NCBI GenBank assembly: GCA_023426865.1
Contig: JAEZBT010000168.1
Coordinates: 1-7,756, forward strand
Origin: Actinomycetes bacterium
GTDB taxonomy: Bacteria; Actinomycetota; Actinomycetes; Actinomycetales; Cellulomonadaceae
DNA length: 7,756 nucleotides
Reading direction: 5' to 3'
Part shown: one piece after another, positions 1 through 5,569 of the stretch
How the letters are laid out: every line of letters begins with the position of its first letter
Numbering within the stretch: position 1 is the first letter of the stretch
Program-made: the position numbers and the translations under genes
The notes under the pieces: generated by a model
What the model saw: the letters and a program-made list of their open reading frames with translations, nothing else
Databases searched by the model: none
What the model was told of the DNA's origin: nothing

Positions 1-696
1 GCGCTCGCCGGGACGGCCCTGACGCGCGCCGAGCTCCTCGCCGTCTGGGAGGACGCCGGCCTGGCCCCGGCCAACGGCCGCGGCTACCACCTCATCGCCG
101 AGCTGGCCCAGCGCGGCGTGCTCTGCCTCGGTCCCTACCGCGGGACCGACCAGTGCTTCGTGCTCGTCGCCGAGCACGTGCCCGAGCCGCGGCAGCTCGA
201 CCGTGAGGAATCCCTGGCCGAGCTCGCGCTGCGGTTCCTCACGGGCCACGGCCCCGCCACCGCGGCGGACCTCGCGCGCTGGGGCTCCCTGTCGCTCGGC
301 GAGGCCCGCCGGGGCATCGCCGCGGTCCGGGACCGCCTCGCCGCGATCGACGTCGCCGGCACGGAACACCTGCTCGCGCCGGAGACCCTCGAGGCCTACG
401 ACGGCCTGCGCACGCCCGCACGACGCACGGTGCTGCTGCTCCCCGGCTTCGACGAGCTGATCCTCGGCTACGCCGACCGCACCGCGACCCTCCCCGCCGA
501 GCACGCCGACCGCGTGGTCCCCGGCGGCAACGGGGTGTTCCGCCCGACCGTCGTGGTGGGCGGGCGCGCGGTCGCGGTCTGGCGCACGGCCGGCAGCGGC
601 CGCAACCGCAGGTTCGAGGCGGAGCCGTTCGACGAGCACGGCCTGGCTCCGCGGGCGCTCGCGGCGGCCGAGAAGGCGTGGTCGTGGTTCCCGTGA
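1..696 (+). CDS. Winged-helix DNA-binding domain protein (HTH_42 / AlkZ-like family), 3' part only
   Basis: The reading frame is open from base 1, so the gene begins upstream; 231 C-terminal residues are visible. The internal GTG at 118 is not taken as the start because family-like sequence continues upstream of it. Visible landmarks, numbered within the window, are a winged-helix-like segment near residues 80-110 (GHGPATAADLARWGSLS), a hallmark block LLLPGFDELILGYADR at about 145-160, and VVPGGNGVFRPTVVV at about 172-186, followed by a conserved-looking WR. In this family three tandem winged-helix domains bind DNA. Some members (AlkZ/YcaQ) are DNA glycosylases that unhook interstrand crosslinks. 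Their catalytic Gln-x-Gln motif lies in the N-terminal part, which is outside the window, so glycosylase activity cannot be judged. The family call is firm; the function is open. It converges on the exchanger gene with a 10-bp gap and no obvious terminator hairpin. Confidence 0.85.
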   Translation, partial: ALAGTALTRAELLAVWEDAGLAPANGRGYHLIAELAQRGVLCLGPYRGTDQCFVLVAEHVPEPRQLDREESLAELALRFLTGHGPATAADLARWGSLSLGEARRGIAAVRDRLAAIDVAGTEHLLAPETLEAYDGLRTPARRTVLLLPGFDELILGYADRTATLPAEHADRVVPGGNGVFRPTVVVGGRAVAVWRTAGSGRNRRFEAEPFDEHGLAPRALAAAEKAWSWFP

Positions 697-706
697 GCCG
701 GTCGGG

Positions 707-2287
707 TCAGAGCCCCACGAGCACCTGTACCAGCAGGATCTTCACGATGATCCCGAGCGCGAAGATCGCGGCGTAGCCGGCCTCCACCCGCTCGTCGGTG
801 ACCCGCGACCCCGCGTAGGCCAGCACCGCCGGCTGACCGACCATGCCCGCGAGCGCCCCCGCCGCGCGCGGCGCGCTGGCCCCGACGAGCTTCGCCCCGA
901 GCACCATCGCGACGGCGGCCACCGCGACGACCGCCACGCCGACGGCCGCGACGCGCGCACCCGTCGCGGTGAACGCCTGCGACGCGAACGCCTGCCCCGA
1001 CGCGAGGCCCACGGCGGCGAGGAAGAAGAGCAGCCCGAGCTGACGGATCGTCAGGTTGGCCGCCCGGGGCAGCACCCAGACCGCCGGGCCGGTGCGCTCG
1101 AGCCTGCCGAGCACCATGCCCACGAGCAGCGGCCCGGCCGCCGACCCGAGCGCGAACGAGGCGCCGCCACCGAGCGGGATCGTCACGAGCCCGAGCAGCA
1201 GGCCGATCGCCATCCCGGCGCCGACCGTCAGGGCGTCGATCTCCGACACCCGCCGCTCGGAGTCGCCGAGGAACGCCGACACCGCGCCGAGCTCCTCGCG
1301 CGGCACCACGGCCAGCACGCGGTCGCCCAGCTCGAGCGTGAGGTCGTCGCGCGCGAGCAGGTCCAGGTCACCGCGCCGTACGCGCGTGATGACCCCGCCG
1401 AACCGCCCGGGGATGTCGAGCTCGGCGATGGTCAGGCCGGCCACGCGCCGGTCGGAGACCACGAAGCGCTGGTTGTCGACGGCGCTCCGGTCGTGCGCCA
1501 GGTGCTCGGTGACCTGCTGCCCCAGGTGCCCGACGGCGTCGGCGACCGCGGCCTCCGGGCCCACCACGACCACCCGGTCGCCGGGGCGCAGGCGCTCGTC
1601 GGGTCGGATGACGCGCGTCCGCTCGTCGCGCGCGAGGTAGGACATCCGGACGTCGCCCGCGGCGAAGCCCGGCACGTCGGCGATCGCGGTCTCACGCTCG
1701 ACGTGCGCGGTCACCGCCACCAGTCCGACGCCGGCCGCGGGCAGCGGGTCGCGGCGCGCCGTCCAGGTCCGGCCCACCACCACCGCCACGACGACGATCG
1801 CGACGGTCACCCCGAACGGGTAGCTGAGCGCGTAGCCGACGGCGGGCTCGTCGGAGCCGTCGGACGCGGCCGTCGCTGCGGCCAGGGCCGGGGTGGACGT
1901 GAGCGAGCCGGTGAACGCCCCGGCCGCCAGCGGCGACGACAGCCCCGCGAGCGGGCCGAGCAGCGCCGCGACGCCGGCGGCGACCGCGATCACGCCCACG
2001 GCAACGGACATCAGCGGCAGCTGTCTGCGCAGGTCGCGGAAGAAGGTGCTGCCCGCCGCGAGCCCGACCGTGTAGACGAACAGCGCGAGGCCGAGCGTCT
2101 GGACCAGGCCGAGGCCCTCGCCGAGCCGCTCGTCGAGCGCGCCCACCGCCAGGCCGACGAACAGGGCGCCGGCCGCGCCGAAGCGCACCGGGCCGAACGG
2201 CACGGCGCCGAGCGCGGTGCCCAGCGCCACGACGACGAAGATCGTGAGCAGGGGCGACGCGGCGAGCACGTCCAGCACGGCGTCCAT
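707..2287 (-). CDS. Aspartate:alanine exchanger family transporter (AspT/YidE-like, two RCK_C domains)
   Basis: This is a 526-residue integral membrane protein with the standard architecture of the AAE family (TC 2.A.81). It has hydrophobic segments at about 10-30, 38-52, 60-80, 90-115, 118-140 and 152-172, then a soluble centre, then further segments at about 352-372, 376-396, 413-432, 443-470, 475-495 and 505-525. The soluble centre carries two TrkA-C (RCK_C)-like modules. The first is near 185-260 and contains RPDERLRPGDRVVVVG; the second is near 275-345 and contains LELGDRVLAVVP. Membrane motifs are TGSLTSTPALAAATAA (126-141) and GMVGQPAVLAYAG (481-493), related motifs in the two halves. 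The start MDAVLDVLAASPLL fits the usual N-terminus of the family. The ATG has no strong ribosome-binding site but overlaps the TGA of a 16-codon open frame (TGATG). AspT itself exchanges aspartate for alanine; many homologues have unknown substrates, so the substrate is not assigned. It lies 59 bp downstream of the GH5 gene and is probably co-transcribed. Confidence 0.9.
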   Translation of the reverse strand: MDAVLDVLAASPLLTIFVVVALGTALGAVPFGPVRFGAAGALFVGLAVGALDERLGEGLGLVQTLGLALFVYTVGLAAGSTFFRDLRRQLPLMSVAVGVIAVAAGVAALLGPLAGLSSPLAAGAFTGSLTSTPALAAATAASDGSDEPAVGYALSYPFGVTVAIVVVAVVVGRTWTARRDPLPAAGVGLVAVTAHVERETAIADVPGFAAGDVRMSYLARDERTRVIRPDERLRPGDRVVVVGPEAAVADAVGHLGQQVTEHLAHDRSAVDNQRFVVSDRRVAGLTIAELDIPGRFGGVITRVRRGDLDLLARDDLTLELGDRVLAVVPREELGAVSAFLGDSERRVSEIDALTVGAGMAIGLLLGLVTIPLGGGASFALGSAAGPLLVGMVLGRLERTGPAVWVLPRAANLTIRQLGLLFFLAAVGLASGQAFASQAFTATGARVAAVGVAVVAVAAVAMVLGAKLVGASAPRAAGALAGMVGQPAVLAYAGSRVTDERVEAGYAAIFALGIIVKILLVQVLVGL

Positions 2288-2346
2288 CAGGGGGTCGTCC
2301 CGGCGGCGTCGTGGGCGAGGTCAACGGCGAGGTCCACGGACCGACG

Positions 2347-3432
2347 CTAGCCCCGCGCGAGCTCCGCCAGCACGAACGCCCCCCAGCCGGTCGGCTCGCC
2401 GAGGCCGTCGTCGTCGCCGCGCGTGAACATCGACGGGTCCCATGCGTCGTCCCACCAGCACGCGACCCAGCCGGACGCCCCCTCCTGCTCGAGCGTCCGG
2501 AGCAGTGGGCGGCCGTAGCCGACGGCGTCGCCGGCGAGGTAGCCGGGCCCCTCGCCGCGGTTCTCGTCCTGGAAGCCCCACTCGGTGAGCAGCAGCGGGT
2601 ACCGCTCGGTGACCTCGCCGAACCACGCCTGCCAGCCGGCGCGCCCGTGGATGGGGTAGACGTGCGTCGCGTACACGACCTGGTCGTCGTCGACGCCGCC
2701 GTCGGCCAGCCAGGCCAGGTCGCGCGCGTACTGCGTGCCGCCGACGATGACGGGCTGGCTCGCGCCCTGCTCGCGGACCAGCGCGGCGAGCTCGCCCGCG
2801 ACGTCGCGCCAGTCGTCCGCGGTGATGCCCTGCGGCTCGTTGACCAACTCGAACAGCACGTGCGGCGCGTTCGCGAAGTGCGCGGCGACGGCCGACCAGA
2901 ACTCGCGCGTCTCGTCGAGGTCGGCCGCGAACAGCTCCGGGTCCTCCGGGGCGGTGCCCGTGGCGACGTCGCCGATGAGGTGCCAGTCGAGGATCACGTA
3001 CAGGCCCTCCTCGCCGGCCCAGCGCGCGATCGGGTCGAGGTAGCGCCAGAGGTAGTCGCCGTCGTCGGCCCAGTTCCCGGGGTGCACGGGCACGCGCAGG
3101 ACGTTCGCGCCGGTGGCGGCGATGTCGGCGACCAGGTCGCTCCCGAAGCGACCGTCGCCGGCGAGTGTCGCCGGGTCCGGCACCATCACGCCGCGCAGCT
3201 CGACGACGTCGCCGTCGGGGGTGCGCAGCTCGGAGCCGTGGGTGCTGAGCGGGGGCACGTCGATGCCCGTGACGTCGAAGGATGCGGTGTGCCGGACGGG
3301 CAGCTGGAACGTGAGGTGGCCCCCGCCCCCCGCGATGAGCGCGGCGACGCCGAGGAGCACGACGACGACGACCGCGCCGAGCACGACCGACAGGGTGATG
3401 GCGAGCCTCGCGCCCACCGCGACCTTGCGCAC
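2347..3432 (-). CDS. Membrane-anchored glycoside hydrolase family 5 (cellulase-type) protein
   Basis: A 361-residue protein. An N-terminal hydrophobic helix (about residues 11-36) follows positive charges, with no clear cleavage site and no lipobox Cys, so a signal anchor displaying the enzyme outside the membrane is likely. The remainder is a GH5 (clan A) TIM barrel. The hallmark residues are all present: Arg113 (VLRVPVHP), His151 in ILDWH, Asn198-Glu199 in LFELVNEP (acid/base), His257 and Tyr259 in ATHVYP, Glu284 in LLLTEWGF (nucleophile) and a Trp at 326 or 327. The enzyme should therefore be an active retaining beta-glycosidase, probably on beta-1,4-glucan or mannan; the specificity cannot be read from the sequence. 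The frame stays open upstream to 3864, but that part is antisense to the SDR gene and lacks family sequence. The GTG at 3432 directly precedes the anchor helix and follows a GGGGAGGT ribosome-binding site, so it is chosen. No carbohydrate-binding module is present. Confidence 0.9.
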   Translation of the reverse strand: MRKVAVGARLAITLSVVLGAVVVVVLLGVAALIAGGGGHLTFQLPVRHTASFDVTGIDVPPLSTHGSELRTPDGDVVELRGVMVPDPATLAGDGRFGSDLVADIAATGANVLRVPVHPGNWADDGDYLWRYLDPIARWAGEEGLYVILDWHLIGDVATGTAPEDPELFAADLDETREFWSAVAAHFANAPHVLFELVNEPQGITADDWRDVAGELAALVREQGASQPVIVGGTQYARDLAWLADGGVDDDQVVYATHVYPIHGRAGWQAWFGEVTERYPLLLTEWGFQDENRGEGPGYLAGDAVGYGRPLLRTLEQEGASGWVACWWDDAWDPSMFTRGDDDGLGEPTGWGAFVLAELARG

Positions 3433-3435
3433 CGG

Positions 3436-3443
3436 ACCTCCCC
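3436..3443 (-). promoter_or_regulatory. Ribosome-binding site that sets the GTG start of the GH5 gene
   Basis: On the minus strand GGGGAGGT precedes the GTG at 3432, leaving four bases between the last G of GGAGG and the start codon. The spacing is short but workable. The next in-frame GTG, five codons downstream, would be too far away. This site, with the signal-anchor helix that follows immediately, argues against the much longer upstream reading frame. Confidence 0.6.
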
Positions 3444-3527
3444 GCGGCAGCGTATCCACCGACGGGGACGCCCGCGGCCCGGCTCGGCTCCGCGTGACGA
3501 GCCGGGGGCCTTCTGCGGCAATTTCCC

Positions 3528-3536
3528 TGGTAAGAT
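3528..3536 (+). promoter_or_regulatory. Putative extended -10 promoter for the SDR gene
   Basis: TGG-TAAGAT on the plus strand fits an extended -10 element (TGn followed by a TAnnnT hexamer). It sits in the most A/T-rich patch of the GH5/SDR intergenic region. The -35 is poor: TTCTGC at 3511-3516 is only 14 bp away, consistent with reliance on the extended -10. Transcription would start near 3543 and give a leader of about 85 nt. No convincing promoter was seen in the opposite direction for the GH5 gene. Confidence 0.4.
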
Positions 3537-3617
3537 GAGTCGGCCGGGCCGGGACAAAGGTCCGATGCCGCTCCCCGCCGTTCCTCCCTACCTTCGTGAT
3601 CAAGGTCGTCTCTCGAT

Positions 3618-3624
3618 GAGGAGG
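3618..3624 (+). promoter_or_regulatory. Strong ribosome-binding site of the SDR gene
   Basis: GAGGAGG lies four bases before the ATG at 3629 and is the best Shine-Dalgarno match in the window. It fixes the start of the SDR gene and suggests efficient translation. Confidence 0.75.
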
Positions 3625-3628
3625 AACC

Positions 3629-4402
3629 ATGCGCACCGTCGTCGTCACAGGCTCGGCGTCCGGGATCGGCAAGGCACTCGCGGAGCTGCTCATCGCCCGC
3701 GGGGACCGCGTGATCGGCGTCGACCTCCACGACGCCGACGTGACCGTGGACCTCACCACGGCCGAGGGCCGCGAGGGTCTGGTCGCGCAGGTGGGCGAGC
3801 TGTCCGGCGGCACCATCGACGCCGTCGTCGCGAACGCGGGGCTGGCGGGCGGCACCCCGGCCACCGTGGCCGTGAACTACTTCGGCACCCTGGCCACGCT
3901 CGAGGGCCTGCGCCCGCTCCTCGCCGGGTCGGAGGCCCCGCGCGCCGCCGTGACCTGCTCGATGGCGAGCCTCATGCAGACCGACGCCGACCTCGTCGAG
4001 GCGATGCTCGCGGGCGACGAACCCGGCGCCCTCGCCCGCGCCCAGCACGTCGCCGACGTGGGACTGGCGACCATGATCTACAGCAGCTCCAAGGCTGCCC
4101 TGGCCCGGTGGCTCCGCCGGAACGCGCCGACACCGGAGTGGGCCGGGGCGGGGATCCCGCTGAACGCGATCGGCCCGGGCGTCGTCGAGACCCCGATGAC
4201 GGCGGACCTGCTCGGGACACCGGAGAAGCGCGCGGCGATGAGCACCGTGGTCCCGATGCCGCTCAACGGGTTCATGGGGCCGGACGCCCCGGCCGAGCTC
4301 CTCGCGTGGCTGATCAGCCCGGTCAACACGCACCTGTGCGGCCAGGTCGTCTTCATCGACGGCGGCAGCGACGTCGTCATCCGGGGCGACTCGACCTGGT
4401 GA
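3629..4402 (+). CDS. SDR family NAD(P)-dependent oxidoreductase, 3alpha-hydroxysteroid dehydrogenase/carbonyl reductase-like
   Basis: A 257-residue short-chain dehydrogenase with a Rossmann fold. Cofactor motifs are TGSASGIG (7-14), an acidic residue at Asp32 after beta-2 (GVDLHDADV), which favours NAD(H) over NADP(H), and VANAG (67-71). The catalytic set is Ser114 (CSMAS), Tyr151 and Lys155 (YSSSK). PG at 183-184 and VETPM (186-190) follow the active site. From memory, the length, the stretch DADVTVDLTTAEGR (35-48), VNYFG (83-87) and the C-terminal IDGGSD resemble Comamonas testosteroni 3alpha-HSD/carbonyl reductase. The Ser-Tyr gap of 36 residues is much longer than in classical SDRs and matches the insertion known in that subgroup. 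The substrate is probably a ketone or secondary alcohol; a steroid is only one possibility. The gene stands alone between its own promoter and a structured intergenic region. Confidence 0.88.
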   Translation: MRTVVVTGSASGIGKALAELLIARGDRVIGVDLHDADVTVDLTTAEGREGLVAQVGELSGGTIDAVVANAGLAGGTPATVAVNYFGTLATLEGLRPLLAGSEAPRAAVTCSMASLMQTDADLVEAMLAGDEPGALARAQHVADVGLATMIYSSSKAALARWLRRNAPTPEWAGAGIPLNAIGPGVVETPMTADLLGTPEKRAAMSTVVPMPLNGFMGPDAPAELLAWLISPVNTHLCGQVVFIDGGSDVVIRGDSTW

Positions 4403-4408
4403 GCCGTC

Positions 4409-4432
4409 CCGCTCGGGTGCCCGCCCGAGTGG
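4409..4432 (+). repeat. Short inverted repeat just after the SDR stop codon
   Basis: CCGCTCGGG (4409-4417) can pair with CCCGAGTGG (4424-4432) over nine base pairs, including one G-U, around a six-base loop. It begins six bases after the stop codon of the SDR gene. Its right arm is also the left arm of the longer repeat at 4424-4492, so the two structures exclude each other. There is no U-tract. Confidence 0.5.
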
Positions 4433-4492
4433 AACGCAACTGCTGATCTGACCCCGAGTGGAACGTTGTGCTCCAGTTGCGTTCCGCTCGGG
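4424..4492. repeat. 19-bp inverted repeat enclosing a third copy of its arm
   Basis: CCCGAGTGGAACGCAACTG (4424-4442) is the reverse complement of 4474-4492 with one difference, a G-U pair in RNA. The 31-base interval holds a third copy of the first 13 bases (4453-4465) in the same orientation as the left arm. The right-hand arm can therefore pair with either upstream copy. The pattern looks like an intergenic palindromic repeat next to a partial copy of itself. Confidence 0.8.
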
Positions 4493-4494
4493 GT
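4451..4494. terminator. Probable U-tract-less, possibly bidirectional terminator after the SDR gene
   Basis: A stem of 15 bp pairs ACCCCGAGTGGAACG (4451-4465) with 4480-4494 around a 14-base loop, with a single G-U wobble. It lies between the SDR stop and the ABC-operon promoter, where a terminator is expected. No T-run follows on either strand, so it would belong to the tail-less hairpins often proposed in actinobacteria. The same structure could instead be a dispersed repeat without terminator function. Confidence 0.5.
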
Positions 4495-4516
4495 CTCTGC
4501 TGACGGCGGAGGGTGG

Positions 4517-4544
4517 TTGCGCTCCCGGCAAGACGCGATATAAC
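4517..4544 (+). promoter_or_regulatory. Putative promoter of the ABC exporter operon
   Basis: The -10 candidate TATAAC (4539-4544) matches five of six consensus bases. The -35 candidate TTGCGC (4517-4522) is weaker, with a 16-bp spacer. Transcription would start near 4551, giving a leader of about 40 nt before the GTG at 4592, which is preceded by GGAG at 4582-4585. The -10 lies inside the left arm of the palindrome, so a bound protein should block it. Confidence 0.55.
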
Positions 4545-4569
4545 GTGTCCGCGGCAGACGCGTTATATC
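4537..4569. promoter_or_regulatory. Imperfect palindrome, probable repressor operator of the ABC operon
   Basis: GATATAACGTGTC (4537-4549) and GACGCGTTATATC (4557-4569) are inverted copies with one mismatch around a seven-base centre. The A/T-rich arms stand out strongly from the surrounding G/C-rich DNA. The site covers the -10 and the predicted transcription start, the usual place for a dimeric repressor. A/T-rich dyads of this general kind are common for PadR- and TetR-family repressors of ABC-2 exporters, but the family cannot be fixed from the site alone, and no regulator gene is present in the window. Confidence 0.6.
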
Positions 4570-4591
4570 TCGATCCTGAGCGGAGACACCC

Positions 4592-5566
4592 GTGCCCACG
4601 TCCACGCGGCCGACGGTCGCCACCACCACCGACTGGGCCTTCCGGGCCGAGGACGTCACCAAGGTCTACAAGGGCGGCAAGCGCGCCAACGACGGCCTGA
4701 CCCTGCGCATCGAGCCCGGCGAGGTCTACGGCCTGCTCGGCCCGAACGGCGCCGGCAAGTCGACGCTGGTCAAGCAGGTGATCGGGCTGCTCGCGCCGAC
4801 GTCGGGCAGCCTCGCCATCGGGCCCTACGACATCGTGGAGCACCCCGAGATCGCCCGGCAGCTCTGCTCGTACCTGCCCCAGGCACAGATGCCCATCGAC
4901 TCGTTCAAGGTCACCGAGGCGATCGAGCTCACCGGCCGGATCCGTGGCGGCGAGCGCGCCGCCGTGCGGGCCCGCGCGAACGAGCTCGTGGACGCGCTCG
5001 ACATCGGCGAGTGGCGGGGCGACATCGGCGCGAAGCTCTCCGGGGGCGTGAAGCGCCTGGTCGGGTTCGCGATGGCGGTGGTGGTCCCCGGCCGGCTCGT
5101 GATCCTCGACGAGCCGACCAATGACGTCGACCCGCTGCGCCGCCGCCTGCTGTGGCAGCAGGTGCGCGCGCTGAGCGACCTCGGCTGCGCCGTCCTGCTC
5201 GTGACGCACAACGTGCTCGAGGCCGAGAAGGCCGTGGACCGGCTCGCGGTCGTCATGGACGGCCGGATCGTCGCCGAGGGCACCCCCAGCTCGCTCAAGG
5301 CCGAGGACCGGGGCCGCATGCGCCTGCAGGTCATGGTCACGCCCGGCCGCCCGACGCCGGACGCCCCCGACTGGTACCGCTCGCCGGTGCGCGTGGGCAA
5401 CAACCTCGTCGGGACGGTCGCGGAGGCGGACACCGGCGCGAGCATCGCCTGGGCCCAGGGCCTGGTCGACGACGGCGCCGCCGAGGAGTACGCGCTCGCC
5501 GCCTCGACGCTGGAGGACGCGTACGTGCGCCTGACCGGCCACGTCTCCGACGAGCCGGAGGCCTGA
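4592..5566 (+). CDS. ABC transporter ATP-binding protein (ABC-2 exporter type)
   Basis: A 324-residue cytoplasmic nucleotide-binding subunit. Visible motifs are Walker A GPNGAGKST (50-58), Q-loop Gln97 (YLPQ), signature LSGGVKR (149-155), Walker B LVILDEP (169-175, Asp173 and catalytic Glu174), D-loop TNDVD (176-180) and H-loop His206 (LLVTHN). All ATPase residues are present. The fifth signature residue is Val rather than Gln, within the variation seen in DrrA/CcmA-like exporter ATPases. About 90 residues after the ATPase core (from about 240) form a C-terminal domain seen in many drug- or lipid-exporter ATPases. The GTG start follows GGAG at good spacing, and the first 14 residues are a Thr/Pro-rich tail. 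The stop is followed three bases later by permease 1, so the genes are translationally linked. The substrate is unknown. Confidence 0.93.
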   Translation: MPTSTRPTVATTTDWAFRAEDVTKVYKGGKRANDGLTLRIEPGEVYGLLGPNGAGKSTLVKQVIGLLAPTSGSLAIGPYDIVEHPEIARQLCSYLPQAQMPIDSFKVTEAIELTGRIRGGERAAVRARANELVDALDIGEWRGDIGAKLSGGVKRLVGFAMAVVVPGRLVILDEPTNDVDPLRRRLLWQQVRALSDLGCAVLLVTHNVLEAEKAVDRLAVVMDGRIVAEGTPSSLKAEDRGRMRLQVMVTPGRPTPDAPDWYRSPVRVGNNLVGTVAEADTGASIAWAQGLVDDGAAEEYALAASTLEDAYVRLTGHVSDEPEA

Positions 5567-5569
5567 GTC

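Noticed and set aside
1..696. Calling the first gene a DNA interstrand-crosslink glycosylase (AlkZ)
   Set aside because: The family fits, but the catalytic N-terminal motif is outside the window and many actinobacterial members are uncharacterised.
3590..3606. ACCTT-N7-AAGGT inverted repeat upstream of the SDR gene as an operator
   Set aside because: Five-base arms are too short to stand out by chance in a leader of this length, and nothing else marks the site.
3433..3864. 144-codon N-terminal extension of the GH5 gene
   Set aside because: It lies antisense to the SDR gene and over the divergent intergenic region, shows no family sequence, and would bury the signal-anchor helix internally. 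The GTG with a ribosome-binding site at 3432 explains the protein better.
2311..4446. A plus-strand open frame of 711 codons
   Set aside because: It runs antisense to the GH5 gene and then out of frame through the SDR gene. The protein is Arg/Gly-rich with no recognisable motif.
4458..4700. Small plus-strand frames starting at 4458 and 4513 in the SDR-ABC gap
   Set aside because: They run out of frame into the ATPase gene, lack ribosome-binding sites and have no recognisable sequence. They also cover the repeat and operator elements.
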